Part shown: positions 20,042-29,014 of the stretch, in pieces
Numbering within the stretch: position 1 is the first letter of the stretch
Layout of the letters: each line of letters opens with the position of its first letter
Origin: Staphylococcus chromogenes
Lineage (GTDB): Bacteria; Bacillota; Bacilli; Staphylococcales; Staphylococcaceae
NCBI RefSeq assembly: GCF_029024625.1
Contig: NZ_CP118953.1
Location: 1,054,001-1,118,000, forward strand
DNA length: 64,000 nt
Direction: 5' to 3'
Notes under the pieces: generated by a model
What the model was told of the DNA's origin: nothing
Seen by the model: only the letters and a program-made list of their open reading frames with translations
Database searches by the model: none
Program-made: the position numbers and the translations under genes

Positions 20042-20085
20042 TAGCCATCAAAATTTATCTAAGCGTAAATTTTGATGGCTTTCTA
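20042..20085 (+). terminator. Terminator of the hem operon, part of a repeated hairpin module
   Basis: TAGCCATCAAAATTTA pairs with TAAATTTTGATGGCT and ends in TTCTAAT. The same AAAATAGCCATC...GATGGCTTTCTAAT frame recurs at 28813-28860, so this terminator belongs to a dispersed hairpin family. Confidence 0.75.
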
Positions 20086-20159
20086 ATGATAAGTGAGGGT
20101 GATCTCCTTTACATGGTTAATGAATGTGTTGTTATTTCAAGGAGTGGTGGGGGTCTACT

Positions 20160-21218
20160 ATGAATCATTTACTAAGAAACAATATCATCTTGTTTGCTTT
20201 AACATTAGTCTGTAGTTTTGTGCTTTATTCACTTCATATCATGTTACCTTGGATGTTTGGACCTATTATAGCAAGTATTATTGTTGTTCGTGTTTTTAAA
20301 TTAGAGGTTAAATGGCCATGGATTTTAAGTGAATTAGGGCTCATTTTATTAGGGGTTCAAATTGGTAGCGGCTTTACTGTTAGCGTACTTAACGATATTA
20401 AAAATGAATGGTTGTCGATAATTTTAGTAACGATATTATTACTTGGTTTAGCATTACTCGTTTCGATTGAATTTAGACGTATCGCTCATGTTAACACAGA
20501 AACAGCGCTCTTAAGTGTCATACCAGGAGCATTAAGTCAAATGCTTGTGATGGCTGAAGAAAATAAAAAAGCAGATATTCTTGTCGTTAGTTTGACACAG
20601 ACTTCACGTATTATATTTGTAGTGATTTTGGTACCATTCATATCTCTCGTTTTTAGGCAAGACACCAATTCAACCCTAGAGGTTCACCAAAATTTAACAG
20701 AGGTCTTAAAACTACAAGACATCATAATCCTTATCATTGGGATTGCGCTTATTTATTTTTTAATGGCTTTGATCCATTTCCCAACAAAAATGTTACTCGC
20801 GCCTATTGTCGTTTTGATGGTTTGGAATTTAATCACACAACATACTTTTACTCTAGATTATCCGATTATTGCTATTGCTCAAATGATATATATGATTCGC
20901 GTCGGCATTCAGATAGCACACTTAATCGAACGAATGAAAGGGCGTATTGCCTTAGCCATTGCATTTCAAAATATATTATTAATCTTAGGCACATTTTTGA
21001 TGGTGTTATGTATTCATTTTATAAACAAGGCCTCTATTAATGAACTTTTTTTAAGTGCAGCGCCTGGAGGAATGAGTCAAATTGTGTTAGTAGCACTTGA
21101 AACCGGTGGAGATGTTGCAATGATTTCAAGTTATCACATCTTCAGAATATTTTTTATTTTATTTATTATTGCACCGTTAATCGCATATTATTTAAAATTT
21201 CGTGAACGTCGTCAATAA
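20160..21218 (+). CDS. AbrB-family integral membrane protein (putative transporter or regulator)
   Basis: 352 residues with about ten hydrophobic segments. There are two similar halves, each containing a GALSQM/GGMSQI-type motif (PGALSQMLVMAEE near 122-134; APGGMSQIVLVALETGGD near 302-319). This is the AbrB duplication family (COG3180), sometimes mis-named ammonia monooxygenase. No substrate can be assigned. The start at ATG 20160 follows GGTGGGGG; an upstream in-frame ATG at 20124 has no ribosome-binding site. The gene lies between the hem operon and the convergent tag gene. Confidence 0.82.
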   Translation: MNHLLRNNIILFALTLVCSFVLYSLHIMLPWMFGPIIASIIVVRVFKLEVKWPWILSELGLILLGVQIGSGFTVSVLNDIKNEWLSIILVTILLLGLALLVSIEFRRIAHVNTETALLSVIPGALSQMLVMAEENKKADILVVSLTQTSRIIFVVILVPFISLVFRQDTNSTLEVHQNLTEVLKLQDIIILIIGIALIYFLMALIHFPTKMLLAPIVVLMVWNLITQHTFTLDYPIIAIAQMIYMIRVGIQIAHLIERMKGRIALAIAFQNILLILGTFLMVLCIHFINKASINELFLSAAPGGMSQIVLVALETGGDVAMISSYHIFRIFFILFIIAPLIAYYLKFRERRQ

Positions 21219-21240
21219 CGTTTAGAAAAGCTACAAAAAT

Positions 21241-21272
21241 AAAAAAAGGGGGACTGTGGTCTCCCTTTTTGA
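21241..21272. terminator. Bidirectional terminator between the AbrB gene and tag
   Basis: AAAAAGGGGGAC and GGTCTCCCTTTTT form a stem with an A tract on one side and a T tract on the other, suited to both converging genes. Confidence 0.8.
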
Positions 21273-21275
21273 TTG

Positions 21276-21824
21276 CTACCGGTTAGGACAGTCCACCAAA
21301 TGGCTATTGTACATGCCACAGGCCTCCATAAATGAAAAGGCTGTGACAGGTCCAATAAATTGAAAACCATAAGATTTAAGGTCTTTAGAAAGCTGTTTAG
21401 CAGTGTCATTGACCGTAATGCGTTCTTCTGGTTTTTCGTATTTAAAATCTATCGGAACTCCATCAACGTAGGACCATAAAAAATCGCTAAAACTTCCATA
21501 AGTATTCTCAATGGCGATATAGCCGCGTGCTTGTGCGACAATCGCTTCTAATTTTTTGCGATGATGAATGATATTTGGAAACTGCATTAATGCATCAATA
21601 TCTTTATCTGTCATTTTAGCGATTTGATAAGGATCAAATGCTTTAAACGCATGTCGATAAGCCTCTTTTTTCTTTAAAATGGTTAACCAAGACAGTCCGG
21701 CATGCTGTGATTCTAAAGCAAGTAGCTCAAACAAGGCTTGACTATCATATAAAGGCTTACCCCAAACGTGATCATGATAGTCCAAATAGATAGGATCGCG
21801 TGTACCAAATGCACATGGGTTCAT
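21276..21824 (-). CDS. tag: DNA-3-methyladenine glycosylase I
   Basis: Base-excision repair enzyme removing 3-methyladenine. The start is chosen at 21824 (MNPCAFGTRDP...) because AAAAGGAGTAA lies 8 nt upstream; a longer form from 21851 has no site. It gives 182 residues. Family marks are the N-terminal C4 zinc ligand, the YHDHVWGKP block and the C-terminal zinc-binding CGMYNSHLVDC. It is transcribed toward the AbrB gene and diverges from the valS leader. Confidence 0.95.
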   Translation of the reverse strand: MNPCAFGTRDPIYLDYHDHVWGKPLYDSQALFELLALESQHAGLSWLTILKKKEAYRHAFKAFDPYQIAKMTDKDIDALMQFPNIIHHRKKLEAIVAQARGYIAIENTYGSFSDFLWSYVDGVPIDFKYEKPEERITVNDTAKQLSKDLKSYGFQFIGPVTAFSFMEACGMYNSHLVDCPNR

Positions 21825-21879
21825 AAAAATTACTCCTTTTATTGACTTCATTATGAATTCAGTATACTATAATAATGAA

Positions 21880-22112
21880 TTAAATATCATATTGGGAAGA
21901 GTAAATAAGTCGCTTTTTTAAGAGAGTGCATGGCGCTGTGAATGCATAAAAGTCTTATCGAAGGTAGCCCACTTGAACTTTGATTGAACATTTTTAGTAG
22001 GTCAAAGCGTTTCGTGAGCGTTAATCATTAGAGTGCAATAGTTGTTGAACTATTGAAAATAGGTGGTACCACGGAACATCCGTCCTATATGAGGACAGAT
22101 GTTCTTTTTTAT
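21880..22112 (+). promoter_or_regulatory. T-box riboswitch controlling valS-folC
   Basis: The stem I region holds AGAGAGTGCATGGCGC and a specifier candidate GTA (21964-21966, in GAAGGTAGCC), a valine codon. The T-box AGGTGGTACCACGG is at 22061-22074. The terminator GAACATCCGTCC with GGACAGATGTTC ends in six T residues. A -10-like TATAAT at 21868-21873 lies just upstream, with TTGACT at 21842 at a poor spacing. Confidence 0.9.
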
Positions 22113-22130
22113 GTTATCGGAGGGATTTTA

Positions 22131-24761
22131 ATGGAAATGAAACCAAAATATAACCCGCAAGAAGTTGAAGCGGGACGTTATCAAAATTGGCTGGACAAAT
22201 CACTATTTAAGCCAACTGAAGATCAGGATAAACCTACATATACAATTGTAATTCCACCACCAAATGTGACTGGGAAATTACATTTAGGTCATGCTTGGGA
22301 CACGACATTACAAGATATTTTAACACGTATGAAAAGAATGCAAGGATACGATACTTTATATCTTCCTGGAATGGATCACGCAGGTATTGCAACGCAAGCT
22401 AAAGTAGAAGCCAAAATGAAAGAAGAGGGTATTTCTCGTCATGATATAGGGCGTGAAAAATTCCTAGAAAAGGCTTGGGAATGGAAAGAGGAATATGCAG
22501 ATTTTATACGCCAACAATGGGCTAAATTAGGGCTTGGGCTTGATTACTCGAGAGAGCGATTCACACTTGACGAAGGTTTAAGCCAAGCTGTACGTAAAGT
22601 ATTCGTAGATATGTACAATAAAGGATTAATTTACCGTGGAGAACGTATTATAAATTGGGATCCAGAAGCCCGTACAGCGCTTTCAGATATAGAGGTTGTT
22701 CATGAAGATGTAAATGGTAAGTTTTATCATTTTAAATACCCTTTTGCAGATGAAGCGGGCTATATTGAAATTGCAACGACACGTCCTGAAACGATGTTAG
22801 GAGATACAGCGATTGTTGTAAATCCTGAAGATGAACGTTATCAAGATGTCATTGGTAAAAAAGTTATTTTACCTCGAGTAGGTCGAGAATTGCCTATTAT
22901 TGCAGATAATTATGTAGATAAAGAATTTGGTAGTGGTGCGATGAAAGTAACACCTGCACATGACCCGAATGACTTTGAAATAGGCAATCGTCACGAATTA
23001 GAACGTATTATAGTTATGAATGAATCTGGTCAGATGAACGAAAACGCTGGGGAATATGAAGGCTTAGATCGGTTCGAATGTCGTAAAAAACTAGTAAAAG
23101 ATCTTGAAGCTGAAGGCCTTGTGATTAAAATTGAAGATCATGTTCATTCAGTAGGTCATTCAGAACGTACGGGAGCAGTTGTAGAACCTTATTTATCAAC
23201 ACAATGGTTTGTCAAAATGGAACCCTTAGCACAACAAGCGTTACAAAATCAAAAAGGTGAGGGACGCATTGATTTTATTCCAGCACGATTCGAAAAGACA
23301 TTTAATCGTTGGATGGAAGAAATTCGCGATTGGACGATTTCAAGACAGTTATGGTGGGGCCATCAAATTCCTGCATGGTACCATAACGAAACAGGTGAAA
23401 TATATGTTGGAGAGACAGCTCCTGAAGATAGTGAGAATTGGACGCAAGATGAAGATGTACTAGATACATGGTTCTCAAGTGCGCTTTGGCCATTTTCTAC
23501 TTTAGGTTGGCCAAATGAATCTACAAAAGATTACAAACGTTACTATCCAACGAATGTATTGGTTACTGGCTACGACATTATTTTCTTCTGGGTTGCACGT
23601 ATGATATTCCAAGGATTAGAATTTACAGGTCAAAAACCGTTTAATGACGTTTTACTTCACGGTTTAGTGCGTGCTGAAGATGGTAGAAAAATGAGTAAAT
23701 CATTGGGTAATGGTGTAGATCCAATGGATGTCATTGATCAATATGGTGCAGACAGTTTAAGATTTTTCTTAGCGACAGGGTCTTCACCTGGTCATGATTT
23801 ACGTTATTCGACAGAAAAAGTAGAGTCTGTTTGGAACTTTATTAATAAAATTTGGAATGCTGCGCGCTTTAGTTTAATGAATATTGGTGATGAATTTAAG
23901 TTCGAAGATATTGATCTGTCTAAAAACTTATCTGTTGCAGACCAATGGATTTTAACGCGTTTAAATGAAACAATTGAGACTGTCACTCAATTAAGTGATA
24001 AATATGAATTCGGCGAAGTCGGTAGAGTGCTTTACAATTTCATATGGGATGAGTTTTGTGACTGGTATATTGAGATGAGTAAAATTCCAATGAACGGCGA
24101 AGATGAAGCCCAAAAAGATGTTACGCGCTCTGTACTTAGCTATACATTAGATCGCATAATGAGATTGTTGCATCCTTTCATGCCATTTGTGACAGAACAT
24201 ATTTGGCTGAACTTACCACATGAAGGTGAGTCTATCGTGACAAGTGCATGGCCAGTGGCTGATGAAAACTTAATTTTTGATGATAGTAAACAAATCATGC
24301 AACAATTAGTTGAGATTATAAAATCGGTGCGTCAATCTCGTTTAGAAGTGAACACACCTTTATCAAAAGAAATTCCAATTAAGATCCAAGCTAAAAATGA
24401 AGCTACACGTGATTTACTCAATGAAAATCGTCATTATTTAGAACGTTTCTGTAATCCAAGTGAGCTTGAGATTGAAACTCAAGTGACGATTCCTGAAAAG
24501 GCAATGACTTCTGTTGTCACAGCTGGAGAAGTTGTGTTACCACTCGAAGGTCTCATTGATATGGATAAAGAAATTGAACGTTTAGAAAAAGAACTTGATA
24601 AATGGCAAAAAGAGCTTGATCGTGTTAATAAAAAATTAGCGAATGAAAACTTTGTGAATAAAGCACCAGAAAAGATTATTAATGAAGAACGTGCGAAACA
24701 AACGCAATATCAAGAAAAATTTGATGGCGTTAAATCAAGAATCGAACAATTAAAAGCTTAG
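22131..24761 (+). CDS. valS: Valine--tRNA ligase
   Basis: A class I synthetase with CP1 editing domain. The ATG at 22131 follows CGGAGGGA and gives 876 residues, the staphylococcal length. A longer in-frame reading from 22053 would run through the T-box terminator. Motifs are HLGHAWDTT (HIGH) near residue 50, the editing region [12 protein letters not shown] and RKMSKSLGN (KMSKS) near 520. A C-terminal coiled-coil tRNA-binding arm ([19 protein letters not shown]) closes the protein. Confidence 0.97.
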   Translation: MEMKPKYNPQEVEAGRYQNWLDKSLFKPTEDQDKPTYTIVIPPPNVTGKLHLGHAWDTTLQDILTRMKRMQGYDTLYLPGMDHAGIATQAKVEAKMKEEGISRHDIGREKFLEKAWEWKEEYADFIRQQWAKLGLGLDYSRERFTLDEGLSQAVRKVFVDMYNKGLIYRGERIINWDPEARTALSDIEVVHEDVNGKFYHFKYPFADEAGYIEIATTRPETMLGDTAIVVNPEDERYQDVIGKKVILPRVGRELPIIADNYVDKEFGSGAMKVTPAHDPNDFEIGNRHELERIIVMNESGQMNENAGEYEGLDRFECRKKLVKDLEAEGLVIKIEDHVHSVGHSERTGAVVEPYLSTQWFVKMEPLAQQALQNQKGEGRIDFIPARFEKTFNRWMEEIRDWTISRQLWWGHQIPAWYHNETGEIYVGETAPEDSENWTQDEDVLDTWFSSALWPFSTLGWPNESTKDYKRYYPTNVLVTGYDIIFFWVARMIFQGLEFTGQKPFNDVLLHGLVRAEDGRKMSKSLGNGVDPMDVIDQYGADSLRFFLATGSSPGHDLRYSTEKVESVWNFINKIWNAARFSLMNIGDEFKFEDIDLSKNLSVADQWILTRLNETIETVTQLSDKYEFGEVGRVLYNFIWDEFCDWYIEMSKIPMNGEDEAQKDVTRSVLSYTLDRIMRLLHPFMPFVTEHIWLNLPHEGESIVTSAWPVADENLIFDDSKQIMQQLVEIIKSVRQSRLEVNTPLSKEIPIKIQAKNEATRDLLNENRHYLERFCNPSELEIETQVTIPEKAMTSVVTAGEVVLPLEGLIDMDKEIERLEKELDKWQKELDRVNKKLANENFVNKAPEKIINEERAKQTQYQEKFDGVKSRIEQLKA

Positions 24762-24772
24762 GAGTTTAAAAT

Positions 24773-26035
24773 ATGAATTATCTAGATAGTTTATATTGGA
24801 TTCACGAACGTACTAAATTTGGAATAAAACCCGGTGTGAAACGCATGGAGTGGATGTTAGCACGTTTAAATAATCCAGAGCGGAAGGTAAAAGCTATTCA
24901 TGTTGGTGGAACTAATGGCAAAGGCTCTACAGTCGCGTATTTAAGATCAGCTTTAGTGAATAATGGTTATGAAGTGGGGACATTTACTTCTCCATATATC
25001 GAAACTTTTAATGAACGTATTAGTATTAATGGTGTCCCTATTTCTAATGAAGCTATAGTAGAACTTGTTGCTCGAGTAAAACCCGTCAGTGAAGCACTGG
25101 ATGCTGAAACTGAGCTCGGTGTGGCGACTGAATTTGAAATCATTACAACCATGATGTATTTATACTTCGGTGAAATGCATCCCGTTGATTTTGTCATTGT
25201 GGAAGCGGGTCTTGGTGTAAAAAATGATTCGACAAATGTGATCCAACCTATATTAAGTATCCTGACAAGTATAGGTTTAGATCACACTGACATTTTAGGC
25301 AATTCTTATTTAGATATTGCTAAAGATAAAGGCGCTATTATTAAACCGAACACCCCATTTGTGTATGCTGTTAAAAATGAAGAAGCATTAAAATATTTAA
25401 GAGATCTTGCTACAGAATTAAATGCGCCAGCGATGGAATTTGATCGAGATATTCTCGTTGTTTCAGAAGACGATGAATTTACGTACCGATACAAAGACTA
25501 TGAAATGGAAAATATCGCCCTTACAATGTTGGGAGAACATCAAAAAGAAAATGCATCACTAGCGATAACCGCACTCATCGAATTATATGAGCGACAAATT
25601 ATAGATATTGATTTTAATAAGATGATTCAAGGTATTGAAAGTGTGCAATGGATAGGACGTATTGAAAAAGTTTCATCATCACCATTAATTATCATTGATG
25701 GGGCTCACAATAAAGAAAGTGTAGATGCGCTTGTCGATACAATGGGCCGTTATTATGCTTTGGATAAAGTGGATATTCTTTTTTCAGCGATTAAAGGTAA
25801 GCCTATTGGAAATATGTTAAACGCTTTTAATACGATTGCTAATCACTTTTATGTCACAGAGTTTGATTTTCCAAAAGCGTTACCGAAGCAAACGCTTTAT
25901 GATGAAGTCGAATTTGAGAATAAGTCACTCATTGAGGATTATGTCTCTTTTATAAAAAATTATGATGGGGATGCATTACTCATTACAGGTAGCTTATATT
26001 TTATCAGTGAAGTAAAAGCGAAATTAGGTTACTAA
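24773..26035 (+). CDS. folC: Bifunctional folylpolyglutamate synthase / dihydrofolate synthase
   Basis: An ATP-dependent Mur-ligase-fold enzyme that adds glutamate to folates. It has 420 residues, with P-loop GGTNGKGST at 45-53 and the second Mur-ligase motif HTDILG. The C-terminal glutamate ligase domain holds IDGAHNKESV. It starts 11 nt after valS and shares its transcript, so it is indirectly under T-box control. Confidence 0.95.
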   Translation: MNYLDSLYWIHERTKFGIKPGVKRMEWMLARLNNPERKVKAIHVGGTNGKGSTVAYLRSALVNNGYEVGTFTSPYIETFNERISINGVPISNEAIVELVARVKPVSEALDAETELGVATEFEIITTMMYLYFGEMHPVDFVIVEAGLGVKNDSTNVIQPILSILTSIGLDHTDILGNSYLDIAKDKGAIIKPNTPFVYAVKNEEALKYLRDLATELNAPAMEFDRDILVVSEDDEFTYRYKDYEMENIALTMLGEHQKENASLAITALIELYERQIIDIDFNKMIQGIESVQWIGRIEKVSSSPLIIIDGAHNKESVDALVDTMGRYYALDKVDILFSAIKGKPIGNMLNAFNTIANHFYVTEFDFPKALPKQTLYDEVEFENKSLIEDYVSFIKNYDGDALLITGSLYFISEVKAKLGY

Positions 26036-26052
26036 AAAATTTATGTTTACAA

Positions 26053-26115
26053 GAAACGTGCTTATGAGCTATGGCTTTTATAATAAAGTCATTGCGATTG
26101 AGCACGTTTTATTTT
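26053..26115 (+). terminator. Terminator of valS-folC
   Basis: AAACGTGCT and AGCACGTTT close a long hairpin with inner partial pairing and are followed by TTATTTTTTA. Confidence 0.75.
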
Positions 26116-26155
26116 TTATAAAGAATCTTAATAAGCATCTTTTCAAAAATAGTGA

Positions 26156-26185
26156 TTAGGTATTAAACCCATTCGTCCGTATAAT
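26156..26185 (+). promoter_or_regulatory. Candidate promoter of comC-radC
   Basis: TTAGGT (26156-26161) and TATAAT (26180-26185) have an 18-bp spacer. The ribosome-binding site of comC follows directly. Confidence 0.5.
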
Positions 26186-26204
26186 AATACCAAGGAGGTG
26201 TTTT

Positions 26205-26915
26205 ATGTTTATCATGTGCTATTTGGGGAGTTGTATCATGAGTTTTCTACTGCAATTTTCAATTGGTGATCCACTTTCCAAATTCAGTATTTTTACTCGT
26301 TCAAAATGTAAACAATGTCAAAAAACATTACAGTGGTGGATGGTGTTACCGATTTGGAGCTATATTTTTTTAAGGGGGAAGTGCCATTACTGTCAAAAGG
26401 CAATTCCAAAGTATTTATGGGTCGGTGAATGTTTAGGAAGTGTTGTGAGTTTTTTTATTTTATCAAGACATTTTGAAATTTACTGGTTCTACCTCTATTT
26501 TCTAATATTAGTTTTTCTCTCTTTAGGTTTGATTGATATCCAATATTTTATTGTCCCTCATAGGTTGTTGGCGTTGCTACTATTATTGACGCTCGTATTG
26601 ATGCCGCAATTTTTAAAATTTTCTTTGGTCAAATTACTTTTAATCAGCATACTCTTTTTAATAGGGATATTATTTCAACGTTTTATCGGTTTTGGTGATA
26701 TTAAATTGTTTATTATAATAAGTTTCATTTTTCCTATGCATTTTTCAATTTATGTGATATGGCTCACTTTTCCAATTGCACTGCTGACATACCCCATATT
26801 TTATTTTGGATTTCATTATAAAAACACGATTCCCTTAGTCCCCTCAATTGTAATCGCATTTTCTATCGTTGCATATATGTATCCTGTACTTAATAGTTGG
26901 TTTGGAGGTTTATAA
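26205..26915 (+). CDS. comC: Competence type IV prepilin peptidase ComC
   Basis: An aspartyl A24-family membrane protease that cleaves and N-methylates competence pseudopilins. It has 236 residues and about seven to eight membrane segments. The cytoplasmic zinc loop has C35, C38, C60 and C63. The two catalytic aspartates are visible at D111 (GLIDIQYFIVP) and D165 (GFGD, 162-165). The protein looks intact, so DNA-uptake pili could in principle be processed. The ribosome-binding site is AAGGAGGTG. Its stop overlaps the radC start as TAATG. Confidence 0.92.
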   Translation: MFIMCYLGSCIMSFLLQFSIGDPLSKFSIFTRSKCKQCQKTLQWWMVLPIWSYIFLRGKCHYCQKAIPKYLWVGECLGSVVSFFILSRHFEIYWFYLYFLILVFLSLGLIDIQYFIVPHRLLALLLLLTLVLMPQFLKFSLVKLLLISILFLIGILFQRFIGFGDIKLFIIISFIFPMHFSIYVIWLTFPIALLTYPIFYFGFHYKNTIPLVPSIVIAFSIVAYMYPVLNSWFGGL

Positions 26916-27601
26916 TGCCAAGAATAAAAGATCTTTCTCCAGATGAAATGCCCAAAGAACGCTTATTACAAAATGGTGCTAAATCTTTATCGAATACTGA
27001 ATTAATCGCCATATTAATTAATACAGGTAGTAAAGGTTATTCTAGTATCGATATCGCTTCAAGATTACTCTCTTACAGCCAAGGACTTCAATCTCTAAAA
27101 GATTTATCATTACAAGAGTTACTCTCATTTGATGGCATAGGTCAAAGCAAAAGTACTACCTTACTTGCGGCCTTTGAAATCGCGCACCGCATTAATGCAC
27201 GTACGACTTCTACTCAATTAGTTCCCATAAAAAAACCTGATCAAATTGCTGAAATGCTTTATCATGAGTTAACGTCACAAAAACAAGAAAACTTCATTGT
27301 ATTTGTTTTAAATACTAAACATCATATTTTGCATAAAGAAATTTTATTTAAGGGTACCTTGAATAGTGCAATCATCCATCCTAGAGAGGTATTTAAAATT
27401 GCATTAAAGCATTCTGCCCATGCAATTATCGTTGCTCATAATCATCCTTCTGGTGATCCAACACCATCTAAGGCAGATGTTGATACAACATTACGGTTAA
27501 AGTCATGTGGAGAGACAATGGGAATCCAATTATTAGATCATATTGTCGTAGGAGATCATAAGTTTGTTTCAATTATGGGAGAGATAGAAGAGAATATGTA
27601 A
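26915..27601 (+). CDS. radC: RadC family protein (JAMM metalloprotease fold)
   Basis: 228 residues with an N-terminal helix-hairpin-helix region (LLSFDGIGQSKST, about 69-81) and a C-terminal JAMM/MPN domain. The metal-binding motif HNHPSGDPTPSKAD is at 175-188. Despite the name, a role in DNA repair is unproven; the comC linkage fits reports tying RadC to competence. ATG 26915 is preferred over an upstream start inside comC because GGAGG lies just before it. Confidence 0.95.
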   Translation: MPRIKDLSPDEMPKERLLQNGAKSLSNTELIAILINTGSKGYSSIDIASRLLSYSQGLQSLKDLSLQELLSFDGIGQSKSTTLLAAFEIAHRINARTTSTQLVPIKKPDQIAEMLYHELTSQKQENFIVFVLNTKHHILHKEILFKGTLNSAIIHPREVFKIALKHSAHAIIVAHNHPSGDPTPSKADVDTTLRLKSCGETMGIQLLDHIVVGDHKFVSIMGEIEENM

Positions 27602-27637
27602 AAACGTTACACAACAAATAGCTGTGTAACGTTTTAC
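27601..27637. terminator. Bidirectional terminator after radC
   Basis: AAAACGTTACACA (27601-27613, overlapping the radC stop) pairs perfectly with TGTGTAACGTTTT (27623-27635). It also lies 2 nt beyond the stop of the oppositely directed membrane-peptide gene. Confidence 0.88.
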
Positions 27638-27638
27638 A

Positions 27639-27800
27639 TTAAAGTTGAAAATTTTCAGCAAGCAACATAAATAATTTATAACACAAATAAATAAATAGTA
27701 CAAATATACCAGCTTTTATCAAAAAGCGAATGATGGAAACACTCACTCTAAATAGCAATACAACTAGTAGAATAATAAGAAATATGGAAATTATGCTCAA
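27639..27800 (-). CDS. Small hydrophobic membrane peptide, 53 aa, function unknown
   Basis: A 54-codon frame on the minus strand starts at TTG 27800, preceded by AAAGGAGTGAC at 7-9 nt. A TATGAT -10-like box lies at 27822-27827 (minus strand). The product has two hydrophobic stretches, about 3-17 (ISIFLIILLVVLLF) and 28-48 (containing AGIFVLFIYLCYKLF), separated by arginines and a lysine, and ends ENFQL. Its stop abuts the radC terminator, as expected for a real convergent gene. I do not recognise a family. Confidence 0.55.
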   Translation of the reverse strand: MSIISIFLIILLVVLLFRVSVSIIRFLIKAGIFVLFIYLCYKLFMLLAENFQL

Positions 27801-27941
27801 CAGTTGTCACTCCTTTACTCTATCATACTGATTTTAGATAATAATTGCATCCGTCTTGCGCTCGTGATTAAATTAAGTCTGGGGAATGAGGCGTTAGATA
27901 TAAGATTTCGTATATAATAGATGTGATAAAGGAGGCAACCT

Positions 27942-28400
27942 ATGAGAGCGATAATAAGTTTATTCAAAATAATAACTCTAATTTTTCTATTGGTTATATT
28001 ATGCTATTTTGTATTTAAACATGTACCTGTTATTAAAGATGCTCATTGGAATCCTCTCAATGCCTATACACAAAAAAATGTAGATGAAGAAGGCTACAAC
28101 ATCCCTCCACAAGGTCAAAGATATGTGGCCGAGGATAATGAAATTCTGCGTAATGTCCCTCCAAATCAAGCTAGACAATTTTTTAATTGGATTGATAAAT
28201 ATGAGTTTATGCAAGTCAATGCATTTAGCAGAATGGGTTATGATAATGATTATTTAATTGCTGAACGAGATTCACAGTATATCATGTATAAGTTTGGAAG
28301 TAACAAAGTGAGAGTATATACAACAGAGCACGATTTATACTATGATTTAAATCAACTTGGCCATCAAATCAATATGCGTCCACTTCCATCTTATCGGTAA
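27942..28400 (+). CDS. Membrane-anchored conserved staphylococcal protein (DUF4930-like)
   Basis: 152 residues. One N-terminal membrane segment (about 7-26) is followed by an extracellular or cytoplasmic soluble domain rich in Tyr and Asn with no catalytic motif that I can see. It resembles a staphylococcal family of unknown function located between radC and mreC, which I recall as DUF4930; that name is from memory. The ribosome-binding site AAAGGAGGC is strong, and TATAAT lies at 27913-27918. Confidence 0.72.
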   Translation: MRAIISLFKIITLIFLLVILCYFVFKHVPVIKDAHWNPLNAYTQKNVDEEGYNIPPQGQRYVAEDNEILRNVPPNQARQFFNWIDKYEFMQVNAFSRMGYDNDYLIAERDSQYIMYKFGSNKVRVYTTEHDLYYDLNQLGHQINMRPLPSYR

Positions 28401-28473
28401 ATAAACATAATTTGAAATATCCTATCACATACGTTAGTCTATAGAGGTAAAAATTTTAAAAGGGTGAAGTCAT

Positions 28474-28611
28474 ATGTCTACTGAAAATAATGCGCAACAA
28501 AGTAATGAACAATTAAAAGCGCAGAAATTATTTGCACAATGGCGAAAAGACGAAACTTTATATAAAGAAGACGAAAAAAACTTCGAGAATCAGAAGAAAA
28601 AAGATCACTAA
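28474..28611 (+). CDS. Small charged protein, 45 aa, function unknown
   Basis: A 46-codon frame behind AAAGGGTGAAG at 28459-28469. The product starts MSTENNAQQSNEQLKAQK, contains FAQWRKDETLYKEDEKNFE and ends in KKKDH. It is very hydrophilic, rich in Lys, Glu, Asp and Gln and without Cys, and probably helical. It may share the transcript of the preceding membrane protein. No family is recognised. Confidence 0.6.
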   Translation: MSTENNAQQSNEQLKAQKLFAQWRKDETLYKEDEKNFENQKKKDH

Positions 28612-28639
28612 TCTTTTCGTTTTCACTGTGAACATCCAT

Positions 28640-28895
28640 GAGGTTGGGACATAATTAATTTCGTGTATTTGATTGTTCCAAAAAGCCTCGCTTTTCTAGG
28701 TGCCTCAGAAGTCTCGGCTTAGGAATCAATCAAAATTACTATATTTATTCACAACTCTAAAGTTATAAGCTTTACTTTACCAATTCAATTTTATTGAATT
28801 AAGTTATACCAAAATAGCCATCCAAATTTATAATTAGGTAAATTTGGATGGCTTTCTAATTATTGGTAATCTTTATGTCCCAATCCCTTTTTTTA
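28640..28895. repeat. Composite palindromic intergenic repeat, copy A
   Basis: The outer arms GGTTGGGACATA (28642-28653) and TATGTCCCAATCC (28874-28886) are complementary and followed by T7. Inside lie three structures: an imperfect palindrome at 28668-28734 (TTTGATTGTTCC with GGAATCAATCAAA), a small hairpin at 28782-28800 (AATTCAATTTTATTGAATT), and a 15-bp-arm hairpin at 28815-28852. Much of 28664-28825 recurs inverted at about 40300-40518. It fills the gap before mreC together with about 110 bp in which I see nothing. Confidence 0.7.
28815..28856 (+). repeat. Hairpin module shared with the hem operon terminator
   Basis: TAGCCATCCAAATTTA pairs with TAAATTTGGATGGCT, ending TTCTAAT. Compared with 20042-20085, the arms carry compensating changes in the middle while the flanks AAAATAGCCATC and GATGGCTTTCTAAT are identical. 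Confidence 0.7.
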
Positions 28896-29014
28896 TTGAG
28901 TGTTGCGTCGCTACGATGGAAATTTATATAAAAATACAGCTGATACTTTATTTAAACCAGTGAGTGATATAAAATAATGAGTGTTATTTACAATTACATA
29001 TTGAGGTGTTGAGG

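Noticed and set aside
22053-22130. Upstream in-frame extension of valS
   Set aside because: It would translate the T-box and its terminator. The 22131 start has GGAGG and gives the known 876-residue length.
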